Positions 26,989 to 35,361 of a DNA stretch of 64,000 nucleotides are shown here, piece after piece (within the stretch, counting starts at the first letter, position 1; every line of letters starts with the position of its first letter). This DNA comes from Mesoterricola silvestris (GTDB lineage Bacteria > Acidobacteriota > Holophagae > Holophagales > Holophagaceae), in assembly GCF_030295405.1 (NCBI RefSeq), contig NZ_AP027080.1, positions 1,488,001-1,552,000 of the forward strand. The letters run 5' to 3'. Made by a program: the position numbers and the translations under genes. The notes under the pieces are model-generated. The model made no database searches, was not told the origin of the DNA, and was given only the letters and a program-made list of their open reading frames with translations.

Positions 26989-29382
26989 ATGACCCTTCGC
27001 GATGCATTCCGTGGGTTGAGCCGATCCCCGGCTTTTTCCCTGACCACCCTGTTGGTCATGGCACTTGGGCTGGGAACCAACATCATGTTCTTCAATGCCG
27101 TCCATGCGCTTCTGTGGCGGCCATTGGCGTTTCCCCAATCCGAAGGGGTCCTGTTCGTCCAACTTCAAGGTGATCGCGCGGCAGGCTTCAGTGCCACTGG
27201 ACGCGACGCCGCAGTCCTACACGATCACGTCCCTGACGTGGCGGAAATCGGACTGGTGAACACGACGGCCAACCTCGCTTTATCCCTTGGGGACCAGACC
27301 CTGGATTTGACCGCAGCCGAAGCCAGTTCAGGCTATTTCCGGCTTCTGAGGTTGCAGCCTCTGGTCGGCCAGTTCTTCGGCCCTGAAGAAGACCTCGACA
27401 ACCCCACCGAACAAAAGGCCGTGCTGACCGAATCCGCGTGGCGGTCTCGATTTCAGTCGGACCTGTCGGTGGTCGGCAGGACCTTCATGACCGAATCAGG
27501 TACCGAGCGTTACCCCGTCCGAATCCTTGGAGTAGTCCGAAGCGGGGTCACCCTGCCTTTCGCGGCCAATGCTGAAATTGTCACGGCGATTCCATGGATG
27601 GACACGAAGGTCCGGGCCCAGGGCTCCCACTTCTACAAGACTCTGGTCCGGTTACGCCCAGGGGTAAGCCGGGAGCAAGGATCAGCCGAGATTCAGACGG
27701 TGTTCAGGACCTTGGGCAACCTGGGGCCGGAGTTCCCCTTGGATCGGAACTTCCGGCTGGACCCGCTTCGCCAAGTTGTGATTCCGGCGCAGCCCGCGGT
27801 GTTGTTCCTCCTCTACGGGGCCGCGGGCCTATTGCTCCTGCTTACCGCTGCCAACGTCGCCAGCCTATTCCTCGCGCGGGCACTTAGCCGGGCCCATGAG
27901 ATGGCGGTTCGTCAAGCCCTGGGGGCCGAGCATCGGCATCTGTTCTTGACCTACTTTATGGACAGCTTCCTGGTCTGCGCGGGCGGTTTGGCCCTGGCCA
28001 TGGCCTTGAACTTCGTTGCTGGGCCGATCGTGCTTGCCCTGATGCCCGAATTAATCCGGGTGGGCTCGGAACTGCTTCGCCCCGGCTGGGCACTTTTGGG
28101 CTTCGGCACAGCGCTGTGCTTGGCCGTGTCCATCCTGTTGGCAGCCTTGGTGGCGTTCCAGCCTCAAAGGGTCGAATTGGCCAATTCCATGGGGGATGGC
28201 GGCCACGCCGCCACCGAAGGCCGACATCCCGTGAGGGCGGCACTCCTGCCAGCCCAGGTCGCGATCATTCTGGTCCTGTTGACTGTCGCCAGTTTGGTGA
28301 CCCGCAGTTGCATCCAGGCCCTGACCCTGGACCCAGGCTTCCGGTCCAAGGGGGCATATTGCTTTGAAGTGGTAATGCCGGATCCTGCCAATCGCTGGGC
28401 CCCCGCCGGTTTTGAGCTCCTAGGCCTCGCGGCCAACCTCCCGGGGACCAAAGCTGCCACCTTTTCCAAAGGTGAACCGGTAGGTCGTGGTTCCCGTTGG
28501 GTTAGCACCATTTGCAGCCACCCGGGCCCAGCCCTCCCGCAGGATCCACAGGCCCGCTTCATGGGCATTTCCACATCCTACTTCGAGACCTTGGGAACCC
28601 GGATTATGGACGGCCGGGGCTTCACCGAAGCTGAGGTCCGCGCGGATTCCCCGGTGGTCATCCTCAATTCCACCTTGGCCAAGCAGTTGTTTCAGAACCA
28701 GAACCCGCTCGGGCGGTCTGTGCGTATGGGAATGGGGAATCGTCAGGTCGAGGTCGTTGGCATTGTCCAGGATCTCCGCAGCCATGCTCTCGACCAATCG
28801 GCACTGCCGGAATTCTTCATTCCCTATTTCTCGAAATTTGGGGCCAGCATGACCGTCACCGTACGAACTGACCTGGCGCCTGGGGAATTCGAGCGGGCCT
28901 TCCGGTCCCGAATGGGTGTGTGGAACGGCGGAGCCCGGATGCGGAAGGTGAAACTCCTGGCCGACTTGTCTGTGGAAACCCTTGGCGAGCGATTTCGGGC
29001 CAGTGCTTTGATCGCCGGGGTCGCATTTCTAGGTTTGGTGATCGGTGCGACAGGCCTATACGGCACTCTGTCGACCCAGGTGACCCGGGGCCGCCGTGAA
29101 ATTGGGATGCGCATGGCCCTTGGGGCCAGAACCGGAGAGATCCTGGCGCTTGTGCTTGGACGCGGGGCACGCAGGGTCGGGATAGGAATGGCGTTGGGGC
29201 TACTGGGTTCGTCCGCAGTCGCTCACCTCCTAGCCAATCGTCTATATGGAATCGGCCCCATGGACCCCATCGCTTTTTCCTTCGCCGCACTGGTATTGGG
29301 CCTAGTCTGCTTTCTGGCGAGCCTGATCCCCGCGTTGAGGGCGGCTTCCGTCGACCCAGCCCAGGTGCTCAGGGGAAATTAG
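26989..29382 (+). CDS. ADOP-type (MacB-like) orphan ABC permease
   Basis: A 797-residue permease of the ADOP (acidobacterial duplicated orphan permease) type. It opens with MTLRDAFRGLSRSPAFSLTT and a first membrane segment, followed by a MacB-like periplasmic domain. Then come three membrane segments (AVLFLLYGAAGLLLLLTAAN onward), a second periplasmic domain, and three C-terminal segments (VAFLGLVIGATGLYGTL to LVCFLASLIPALRAASVDP). The two FtsX-like halves form an internal duplication. No ATPase gene is adjacent, which is normal for this family. Its codons use A and T in third positions far more than all neighbours. It sits between repeat copies, so it was probably acquired. A GTG at 26818 would add 57 residues without family similarity. 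Confidence 0.88.
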   Translation: MTLRDAFRGLSRSPAFSLTTLLVMALGLGTNIMFFNAVHALLWRPLAFPQSEGVLFVQLQGDRAAGFSATGRDAAVLHDHVPDVAEIGLVNTTANLALSLGDQTLDLTAAEASSGYFRLLRLQPLVGQFFGPEEDLDNPTEQKAVLTESAWRSRFQSDLSVVGRTFMTESGTERYPVRILGVVRSGVTLPFAANAEIVTAIPWMDTKVRAQGSHFYKTLVRLRPGVSREQGSAEIQTVFRTLGNLGPEFPLDRNFRLDPLRQVVIPAQPAVLFLLYGAAGLLLLLTAANVASLFLARALSRAHEMAVRQALGAEHRHLFLTYFMDSFLVCAGGLALAMALNFVAGPIVLALMPELIRVGSELLRPGWALLGFGTALCLAVSILLAALVAFQPQRVELANSMGDGGHAATEGRHPVRAALLPAQVAIILVLLTVASLVTRSCIQALTLDPGFRSKGAYCFEVVMPDPANRWAPAGFELLGLAANLPGTKAATFSKGEPVGRGSRWVSTICSHPGPALPQDPQARFMGISTSYFETLGTRIMDGRGFTEAEVRADSPVVILNSTLAKQLFQNQNPLGRSVRMGMGNRQVEVVGIVQDLRSHALDQSALPEFFIPYFSKFGASMTVTVRTDLAPGEFERAFRSRMGVWNGGARMRKVKLLADLSVETLGERFRASALIAGVAFLGLVIGATGLYGTLSTQVTRGRREIGMRMALGARTGEILALVLGRGARRVGIGMALGLLGSSAVAHLLANRLYGIGPMDPIAFSFAALVLGLVCFLASLIPALRAASVDPAQVLRGN

Positions 29383-29419
29383 GTTCCTTCAAAAACCTAG
29401 GTCATACAACCACCCACAT

Positions 29420-29454
29420 AAGGGACAGGGCGAATTGAACCCCTCCTGTCCCTT
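29420..29454 (+). terminator. Terminator-like hairpin after the ADOP gene
   Basis: A perfect 10-bp stem (AAGGGACAGG / CCTGTCCCTT) with a 15-nt loop lies 38 bp after the stop. There is no T-run, so its strength is uncertain. Confidence 0.55.
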
Positions 29455-29486
29455 CAACCCTGGGTTGGCTTAATGAACTGCATTAC

Positions 29487-29690
29487 GCCTCCGGGCGGCC
29501 CTTTCCTTTCGGACGCCCCTGCCTTCTGGCCCTGACCAGCCTGCCCTGCCGGCGGCCGCGGGTCGGGACGGTGGGGTTCCATCCGTACCTGGCGACGCAT
29601 CGGGGTCCCAGCAGCCTGCGCCGACCCATCGGTAGCGCAAACGCAGCAGCGAGCTGCTGCGTTTGCGCTTGCCGTGATCCATTGACGAAG
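29487..29690 (+). repeat. Family D element, copy 4 (direct repeat of copy 3)
   Basis: This matches 26410-26612 in the same direction, beginning inside the protease terminator hairpin (GCCTCCGGGCGGCCC). The hairpin at 29635-29668 has the standard stem and loop CGAG in place of CAAG. With copy 3 it brackets about 2.9 kb that contains the ADOP gene. The 74 bp to the next copy show no feature. Confidence 0.85.
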
Positions 29691-29764
29691 GGGAGAGAGG
29701 AGGCGTGGGTGCGGCGCATACGGTGCCGGGGCCGGGGGAACGATGCGAGGCCGCGATGGACGGT

Positions 29765-30066
29765 GATGTGCGGGATAAAGAACAAGGCCATGGGTTCTGG
29801 CAGGCCACCGGCCGCTCGGCAGACCTGACGGATGCAGCCTCGCCCCGAGTCAAACCATGCCGTTCCAGGCATGCGTTTCACCTGGGCCCCACCCCACTCC
29901 GCGATCCCCTTCCGTCCAATGGACAACGGCAAGCGCAAACGCAGCAGCTTGCTGCTGCGTTTGCGCTACCGATGGGTCGGCGCATAATGCCGGGACCCCG
30001 GTGGTGGGTCGCGAGCCGCGGATGGAACCCGGCCGCGACGTCCCGCGGCCCCCGGCAGGGCATGCC
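29765..30066 (-). repeat. Family D element, copy 5 (inverted long form)
   Basis: The reverse complement of the long copy at 26410-26750, including the extended part (CCATGGGTTCTGGCAGG on this strand). The hairpin at 29933-29966 is perfect. It lies in the convergent gap between the ADOP gene and the binding-protein gene, facing copy 4. The copies are too far diverged in their outer parts to be a recent duplication of one another. Confidence 0.8.
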
Positions 30067-30100
30067 TGGCCTGGCCACGCCGACGAACCCGCCGAATTCC

Positions 30101-31030
30101 CTACTGCGTCGCGACCCGCCGCAGGTTTCCGCGCACCAGGTCCGGGGGCAGCGGGACCATGCCGTTGAGGCGGACCTGGTTCTGGCCGTCTTGGGAGAGG
30201 ACGAACTCCATGAAGGCCGTGATCCTGGGGTTGAGGGCCTTGCCGGGGGCCTTGTTGAGGTAGATGTAGATGCCGCGTACGAAGGGGTAGGAGCCGTCGG
30301 CCACGGTCGCGGCGGTGGGCGCCACGGCGGCGCTCCCGCCCTGGGGGACGATGGGGAGGGGGCGGACGCCTTCGTAGATTTCGGAAAGATCGCCGTAGCC
30401 CATGGCGCCGGGTTCGGCCAGGACCATCCGGTAGACCTCCATGCCATCCACCCCGTGGCGGGTGTCGGCCTTGGGCTTCCCGTCCTTCAGGATGGTGTGG
30501 ATGAAGTCGTCCCGAAGGCCGGCCCCTTCCGGGCGGCCCACCCGGAGGATGGGCCTGGCCTTCCAGGCGCGGTCCGTGACCCCGAGATCGCCCCAGGTGG
30601 CGGCGTCCCCGGGCCACTTCAGGAGGCGGGTGGTGCTCCAGGCCGCGTCCAGCTGCTCCACCTTGACCTTCTGGATGGGATTCTGCTTGTGGACCATCAC
30701 CACCAGGGCGTTGAGGCCCACGGTGATGCGGGTGGGCGGGTAGCCCCACCGGGCGGTGAACGCACTCACCTCCTCGGGCTTGAGATCCCGGTTCATGCCG
30801 GCCAGTTGGGCCGTGCCGTCGATGAAATTGCGGGCGACCATGGCGGCCACCATGGGCTGGACGTTCATCTGGATTTCGGTGTCCCGCAGGCGGTAGGCGT
30901 CCCGCCAGAGCAGGAACGTGGATTCCATGTTCGTCGGGGTGGCCGCGAGAAGGGGGTCGCCTGGCGCCGGGGTGCGCGCGGACAGCAGGAAGCCCATGGA
31001 AAGGAGGGTGCAAAAGGCCAGGCATTTCAT
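30101..31030 (-). CDS. PstS-like substrate-binding protein, paralogue 1
   Basis: A 309-residue exported protein with signal peptide (MKCLAFCTLLSMGFLLSART) and the fold signature of the PBP-like phosphate-binding superfamily. Key segments are ALVVMVHKQNPIQKVKVEQL, DAAWSTTRLLKWPG and YPFVRGIYIYLNKAPGKALN. The canonical PstS TGSG/SGT phosphate site is not obvious; the equivalent segment reads GRPEGAGLRDDF. It diverges from a second copy with the same layout at 31173. No PstCAB transporter genes are near, so phosphate uptake by this protein is not supported by context. It may be a sensor or store (inference). Confidence 0.75.
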   Translation of the reverse strand: MKCLAFCTLLSMGFLLSARTPAPGDPLLAATPTNMESTFLLWRDAYRLRDTEIQMNVQPMVAAMVARNFIDGTAQLAGMNRDLKPEEVSAFTARWGYPPTRITVGLNALVVMVHKQNPIQKVKVEQLDAAWSTTRLLKWPGDAATWGDLGVTDRAWKARPILRVGRPEGAGLRDDFIHTILKDGKPKADTRHGVDGMEVYRMVLAEPGAMGYGDLSEIYEGVRPLPIVPQGGSAAVAPTAATVADGSYPFVRGIYIYLNKAPGKALNPRITAFMEFVLSQDGQNQVRLNGMVPLPPDLVRGNLRRVATQ

Positions 31031-31092
31031 GGGGTCCCCCGGGTGCAAAAGCGGTCCTGCTTCCGAAGCTGGTGCCAATTCGAAGAATAAGT

Positions 31093-31145
31093 TCAGAAAA
31101 CCAATGGATGATATCATCGCAATGTTTCACTCATTGGCTTTCTGA
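31093..31145. promoter_or_regulatory. Dyad between the two binding-protein genes
   Basis: TCAGAAAACCAATG (31093-31106) and CATTGGCTTTCTGA (31132-31145) form an inverted repeat with one mismatch in 14. A perfect palindrome, GATGATATCATC, lies between them at 31107-31118. The gap is only 142 bp and serves two divergent paralogues, so this is a strong candidate for a shared operator. Confidence 0.55.
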
Positions 31146-31172
31146 CAACGTGGAATTCACAAGGAGGCCCTC

Positions 31173-32117
31173 ATGCGATTCCCGCGTGGCCTGAACTCCC
31201 TGCTGCTCGCCAGCGCCCTGGTTTCCGCCCTGCCCGCCCAAGCCCAGGCCCCCCGGGCGGGTAACGCCATCGTGGTGGCGGAAATGGTTGAACCACTTAT
31301 GGCCAAGTGGAAGGACGCCTACCGGTCCAAGCATCCGGGGTGGGACCTCTCCTACGCCTCCACCCTCCAGGATTCCGTCTTCAAGGCCTTCCTCGCCGGC
31401 CAGTCCCTGCTGGCGCCCAGCGCCCGGGACTTCACCCGGGAGGAGATCGCCGCCTTCACGGCCAAGTGGGGCTATGCGCCGACCCGGGTGGCCATCTGCA
31501 TGGACGGCCTCGTGGTCCTGGTGCACAAGAGCAACCCCCTGAAGGAAATCAAGATCGAGCAGCTGGACGCCATCTATTCCACCACCCGGCTCCAGGGCTG
31601 GCCCAAGGATATCCAGGTCTGGGGGGATCTGGGCCTGACCACCGGCAACTGGGCGACCCGCCCCATCGAAGTCCTGGGCCATCCCGTGGGCTCGGGCACC
31701 CGCATGTTCTACCTGAGCGCGGTGCAGAAGAACGGCACCAGCAAGCCCACGATCCAGCGTGGCGCCGATATCCTCGAAATGGTGGAGAACCTCACCGCCA
31801 ACCAGGCCGCCATCGGGTACGGCTCCATGAGCCAGAACTATTCCTCCCTGCGCACCGTCCCCGTGGTGCCAGCGGGCGGAAAGACGGCAATTGAAGCCAA
31901 CCCCGCCAATATCGTGGAGGGGGCCTACCCCCTCGGGCGCATCCTCTACACCTATGTGAACCAGGCCCCCGGCAAGCCCCTCAACGCCAACCTGCTGAAC
32001 TTCCTCCGGTACATCCTTTCCAAGGACGGGCAGTCCCAGGTCACCTCGGCCGGCTTCGTTCCCCTGGCCGAGGACATCGCGGGCATCAATCTCCGCCGCC
32101 TGGAAGCAGCCCGTTAG
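31173..32117 (+). CDS. PstS-like substrate-binding protein, paralogue 2
   Basis: A 314-residue exported protein (signal about 1-25, PAQAQAP) with the same segment order as the divergent gene: CMDGLVVLVHKSNPLKEIKI, DAIYSTTRLQGWPKDIQVW and YPLGRILYTYVNQAPGKPLN. Here the binding-loop segment reads GHPVGSGTRMFY, which does contain a GSGT motif typical of PstS. AAGGAGG lies six bases ahead of the ATG. Its last 32 bp overlap the 3' end of the convergent methyltransferase gene. Confidence 0.8.
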   Translation: MRFPRGLNSLLLASALVSALPAQAQAPRAGNAIVVAEMVEPLMAKWKDAYRSKHPGWDLSYASTLQDSVFKAFLAGQSLLAPSARDFTREEIAAFTAKWGYAPTRVAICMDGLVVLVHKSNPLKEIKIEQLDAIYSTTRLQGWPKDIQVWGDLGLTTGNWATRPIEVLGHPVGSGTRMFYLSAVQKNGTSKPTIQRGADILEMVENLTANQAAIGYGSMSQNYSSLRTVPVVPAGGKTAIEANPANIVEGAYPLGRILYTYVNQAPGKPLNANLLNFLRYILSKDGQSQVTSAGFVPLAEDIAGINLRRLEAAR

Positions 32118-32946
32118 CCCGGCCCCGCTCCAGGGCTAGGATCACCCGCTTGCGGGCGGCGCCCCAGTGGTAGCCGCCCAGGGCCCCGGAAGCCTGGATG
32201 ATCCGGTGGCAGGGGATGAGGAGGGCGATGGGGTTCCGCCCCACCGCGGCTCCCACGGCCCGGGCCGCGCCGGGGTCGCCCAGGGTCCGGGCCAGGTCCC
32301 CGTAGGAGAGCACCCGGCCCTCGGGGATGGCCAGGAGGGCCTCCCAGACCTTCAGCTGGAAGGGGGATCCCTGCAGCAGCAGGGAGAGGGGCTTCGGGGG
32401 CTCCCCCCGGAACCGTGATTCCAGGGCTTCGGCCAGGGGGGCCAGGCCGGCGGGGTCGTGGGGGAAGTCCGCCCGGGGCCACCGGCCCCGGAGCTCCGCC
32501 AGGGCCTTGGCCGGGTCCCCGTCCTCCAGGAAGGCCAGGCCGCAGAGCCGGCCGTCCAGGGCCGCCAGGAGGGCCTCCCCGAAGGGGGTCGCCACCACCG
32601 TCCATCCCACCCGGAGGCCCCGGCCCTGCTCCTTGAACTGTCCCGGGGTCATGCACTCCAGGGACAGGAAGAGATCGTGGAGCCGGCTGGGACTGGAGAG
32701 GCCCACCGCGAGGCTGGCGTCCAGCATGGACCGGGAGTCCATGAGGAGCCCCTTGGCCTCCCCCAGGGTCAGGTACTGAAGGAACCGCTTGGGGCTGATG
32801 CCCGCCCACCGGCGGAACATGCGCTGGAAATGGAATTCGCTCACCCCCGCCTGGGCCGCCACCTCCGCCAGGGCCGGCTGTTCCCTCACGCTGTCGCAGA
32901 GGAAGCGGATGGCCTTGGCGCAACGGGTGAAATCGCTCTGGGACAT
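32086..32946 (-). CDS. AraC-type regulator fused to O6-alkylguanine-DNA alkyltransferase
   Basis: A 286-residue hybrid like the C-terminal two-thirds of Ada. Residues 1-100 are an AraC-type DNA-binding domain (LAEVAAQAGVSEFHFQRMFR, GISPKRFLQYLTLGEAK). From about 110 comes the alkyltransferase with the acceptor cysteine in LIPCHRIIQ and the preceding RAVGAAVGRNP helix. The Zn-binding methylphosphotriester domain of Ada is missing, so the usual Ada switch cannot operate; such AraC-Ogt proteins are known in other bacteria. The 3' end overlaps the convergent gene by 32 bp. Confidence 0.9.
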   Translation of the reverse strand: MSQSDFTRCAKAIRFLCDSVREQPALAEVAAQAGVSEFHFQRMFRRWAGISPKRFLQYLTLGEAKGLLMDSRSMLDASLAVGLSSPSRLHDLFLSLECMTPGQFKEQGRGLRVGWTVVATPFGEALLAALDGRLCGLAFLEDGDPAKALAELRGRWPRADFPHDPAGLAPLAEALESRFRGEPPKPLSLLLQGSPFQLKVWEALLAIPEGRVLSYGDLARTLGDPGAARAVGAAVGRNPIALLIPCHRIIQASGALGGYHWGAARKRVILALERGRANGLLPGGGD

Positions 32947-33004
32947 GGGTCGCCCTCCGGATCCAAGGTGGCGGATCCGCGCCGGCCGGGCAATCCGGTT
33001 CTTG

Positions 33005-33871
33005 CTACTGGATCTTGAAGACGGCCGCCAGGTCGCCGCCGGTGGGGATGATGCGCCCGGCCTTGAGGCAGGTCTCGAAGCCGCCCCGGACGAAGTCCCT
33101 CACGCGGTAGAGGGTGGCGAAGTTCCACACCGGCGTGGCCTCCCCCTGGCCGCCCACGATCTCGCCGCCCCGGCGCACGTTGTCGGCCATCCAGGAGGGC
33201 AGGGTGAGGTGGTAGGGGTTGCGCACCACTTCGCCCTTGTGGAAGGACGTGGCGGCCACCAGGTCCGCCACCTCCTCGGCGGTGGACTGGATCATGAGGT
33301 TGGGATCGGACATGGGATGCCAGTACTCGGTCTCGATGATGCGGCACTTGAAGGCCGGGCCGAGGGTCTTGAGGGCGTCCACCACCAGGTGGTGGGTGCC
33401 CAGGTGGGTGCTGTTCCAGTCCTGGTCGTGGGGGATCACGATGAAGGAGGGGCGGTGGTAGGAGATGATCTGGGCGATGGTCTCCACGGAGGTGGCCCAG
33501 CCGTCGGGGTTGCCGGCCCGGGTCTTGGGGTTGATGCTGGCGAGGCCGTTCTGCCGGGTGGTGATGAGCTCGAAGCCCAGGAAGTGGCAGGCCCCGTACA
33601 TCTCCTGGAGGCGGGCCTCCTGGCGGTCCACGCGGCTGCCCTGGGTCACGGCCACCACGCACACCCGGTAGTTCAGTTCCCGGCGCAGGCGCAGGGTCAG
33701 GGCGCCGGTGATGGATTCGTCGTCGGGATGGGGGGAGAAGACCAGCACCCGGGGCGCGTTGTCCATGAGCCGGGGGGCGGAGGCGGGGGCGAAGTCGCCC
33801 AGCGGCATCTCCCGGGCCTCCTCCTGCAGTTTGACGAATTCCTCAACGTAGTGGGTGTAGGGATGAGTCAC
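33005..33871 (-). CDS. PIG-L/LmbE-family deacetylase
   Basis: A 288-residue zinc hydrolase of the PIG-L family: HPDDES near residue 47 gives the first metal residues, and the later HDQDWNSTHLGTHH segment gives more His ligands. Members remove acetyl groups from sugars or related compounds. The substrate cannot be deduced here. GTG at 33871 is chosen because AGGAG lies eight bases ahead; the open frame extends 20 codons further without a ribosome site. Confidence 0.88.
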   Translation of the reverse strand: MTHPYTHYVEEFVKLQEEAREMPLGDFAPASAPRLMDNAPRVLVFSPHPDDESITGALTLRLRRELNYRVCVVAVTQGSRVDRQEARLQEMYGACHFLGFELITTRQNGLASINPKTRAGNPDGWATSVETIAQIISYHRPSFIVIPHDQDWNSTHLGTHHLVVDALKTLGPAFKCRIIETEYWHPMSDPNLMIQSTAEEVADLVAATSFHKGEVVRNPYHLTLPSWMADNVRRGGEIVGGQGEATPVWNFATLYRVRDFVRGGFETCLKAGRIIPTGGDLAAVFKIQ

Positions 33872-33946
33872 GGTCCATACTCCTATGCCAGACGGATACT
33901 CATGAATACCACAGAGCCCGGGGGCGGGCATCCTCTTATTGGATGC

Positions 33947-34219
33947 CTATTCCGGGGCCGATTCCAGGGCTTTGTCCACCATTCCGTTCATTTCCAGACA
34001 CTGCTTCTGGATCCGCCCGGCGATGCGGGCGACGTCCGGGGAACCGGCGGTCTCCTCCAGGAGCTGGGCCATGAGCAGGATGCTGTTGAGGGGGTTCCGC
34101 AGGTCGTGGGCCAGCTTCCGGAGGGTGCGGTGGTGCTCCGCCCGGGCCTCGGCCAGGGCTTGGGCGCCGGGCCGGGAGCGCCAGCGCGCCTGGATCCTGC
34201 GGAGGCTTCCGGGGCTCAT
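33947..34219 (-). CDS. Stand-alone histidine-kinase dimerisation (HisKA) domain protein
   Basis: A 90-residue protein that consists of little more than a DHp domain: LRKLAHDLRNPLNSILLMAQ, with the His-Asp-Leu-Arg-Asn-Pro of the HisKA box, and a second helix (ARIAGRIQKQCLEMNGMVDK). There is no ATPase domain and no membrane segment. It could be a phosphotransfer partner, a decoy for another kinase, or the remains of one. GGGAGG lies four bases ahead of ATG 34219. An ATPase domain is not encoded in the 75 bp to the next gene, so it was not just split off. Confidence 0.75.
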   Translation of the reverse strand: MSPGSLRRIQARWRSRPGAQALAEARAEHHRTLRKLAHDLRNPLNSILLMAQLLEETAGSPDVARIAGRIQKQCLEMNGMVDKALESAPE

Positions 34220-34354
34220 CACTCCTCCCTGCTTGGCTGGTGGGATATCAAGGCACTACGAGATTAGGACCATTCACCGTTAGTTCAACCCAAACCTGGC
34301 CGGGCCCCGTTGCGCCGGGCCGGGTTCTCTGGCTGAATGGCAGGGGAGATCCCG

Positions 34355-35065
34355 ATGAGCTTTGGCGACTTGACCTACCTGGTGGTGGACACGGAAACGA
34401 CGGGCCTCAACCCGCCCGCGGACAAGGTGGTCTCCGTGGCGGGCGTCTGGGTGCGGGCCGGCCAGGGGCCCTTCCGCCGGGAGAGCTTCCTGGTGGATCC
34501 GGGCATCCCCATCCCCCCCGAGGCCTCGGCCATCCACCACATCGTGGACCGGCACGTGGCCGGCGCCCCCGCCCTGGGGGAGGTGCTGCCCGTGTTCCAG
34601 AAGGACGACTTCGACGCCTACGTGGCCCACAACGCCGCCTTCGACTTCGGCTTCCTGCCCCGGGCCGGGCGTCCGGTCCTCTGCACCATGCGCCTGGCCC
34701 GCAAGGTCTGGCCGAAGCTCAGCAAGTACTCCAACCAGTACCTGCGCTACTTCCTCCAGTTGGAGGTCACCGAGGCCGAGGGCCTGCCGGCCCATGAAGC
34801 CCTCGCGGACGCCCTGGTGACCAGCCGCCTCCTCCTCAAGGAACTGGCCTGGCTCCAGGAGAACCCCCAGCCCGGCGTGGAGACCATCCAGGACCTCATC
34901 GCCTGGGCCGAGGCCCCCAACCTCCTGGAGACCTGCCAGTTCGGCAGCAAGCACCGGGGCGTGCCCTGGGCCCGGGTACCCAAGGACTACCTGGCCTGGA
35001 TGAAGCGCGAGGTGAAGGACATGGATCCGGACCTCCGGCACACGGTGGAGCACTACCTGCAGTAG
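34355..35065 (+). CDS. DEDDh exonuclease (DnaQ/ExoX-like) with C-terminal DUF3820-like part
   Basis: A 236-residue 3'-5' exonuclease. ExoI (VVDTETTGLN) and the aspartate-containing ExoII motif (AHNAAFDFGFL) are clear, and the HEALADALVTSRLLL segment supplies ExoIII (His-x4-Asp). The C-terminal FGSKHRGVPWARVPKDYLAWM matches the small domain seen in ExoX and DUF3820 proteins. Start 34355 is chosen because GGGGAG lies six bases upstream. It acts on DNA, probably in repair; it is too short to be a polymerase subunit with a polymerase domain. Confidence 0.88.
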   Translation: MSFGDLTYLVVDTETTGLNPPADKVVSVAGVWVRAGQGPFRRESFLVDPGIPIPPEASAIHHIVDRHVAGAPALGEVLPVFQKDDFDAYVAHNAAFDFGFLPRAGRPVLCTMRLARKVWPKLSKYSNQYLRYFLQLEVTEAEGLPAHEALADALVTSRLLLKELAWLQENPQPGVETIQDLIAWAEAPNLLETCQFGSKHRGVPWARVPKDYLAWMKREVKDMDPDLRHTVEHYLQ

Positions 35066-35155
35066 ACACGCCCTGAGGGAGGGGTTGTGCATTCCATCAC
35101 CATTTGGTGCGGGGTCCGCCGGCGCCCCCGGGGGGCTACGGCCCCAGGTGCATTT

Positions 35156-35174
35156 CATTTATTAAAAATAAATG
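35156..35174. promoter_or_regulatory. AT-rich palindrome upstream of the transcarboxylase operon
   Basis: CATTTATT and AATAAATG flank a 3-nt AAA spacer in perfect symmetry, about 190 bp ahead of the first gene of the operon. It lies in one of the few AT-rich patches of the window. It is a candidate operator or attenuation site. The rest of the 296-bp gap shows GGGGTTGTG and Gly-rich short frames without meaning. Confidence 0.4.
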
Positions 35175-35361
35175 GGTTAGGGAAAAGTCCCAGCCGCCCT
35201 GGCGATTCGATCCAAGAGCGAGGATTCAACGGTTTTTTCCGGGTTCCGATTTTTCCCCTGACCCTACAATAGCGGATCGCGGGCAATTCGAGGTCTTGCG
35301 GAGCCCACGCCCTGCGGTCGGCGCGGCTCTACCCACTTTCTGGAAATCCTGGAGGACACGG

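Noticed and set aside
26384-30100. CRISPR array suggested by repeated GCGCAAACGCAGCAG units
   Set aside because: The repeats are kilobases apart, in both orientations, with no regular spacers and no cas genes.
29383-30100. An insertion sequence next to the permease
   Set aside because: No transposase frame is present; the region is made of family D elements and short non-coding stretches.
30101-32117. A phosphate (Pst) uptake locus
   Set aside because: Two PstS-like proteins are present but there is no pstC, pstA, pstB or phoU near them.
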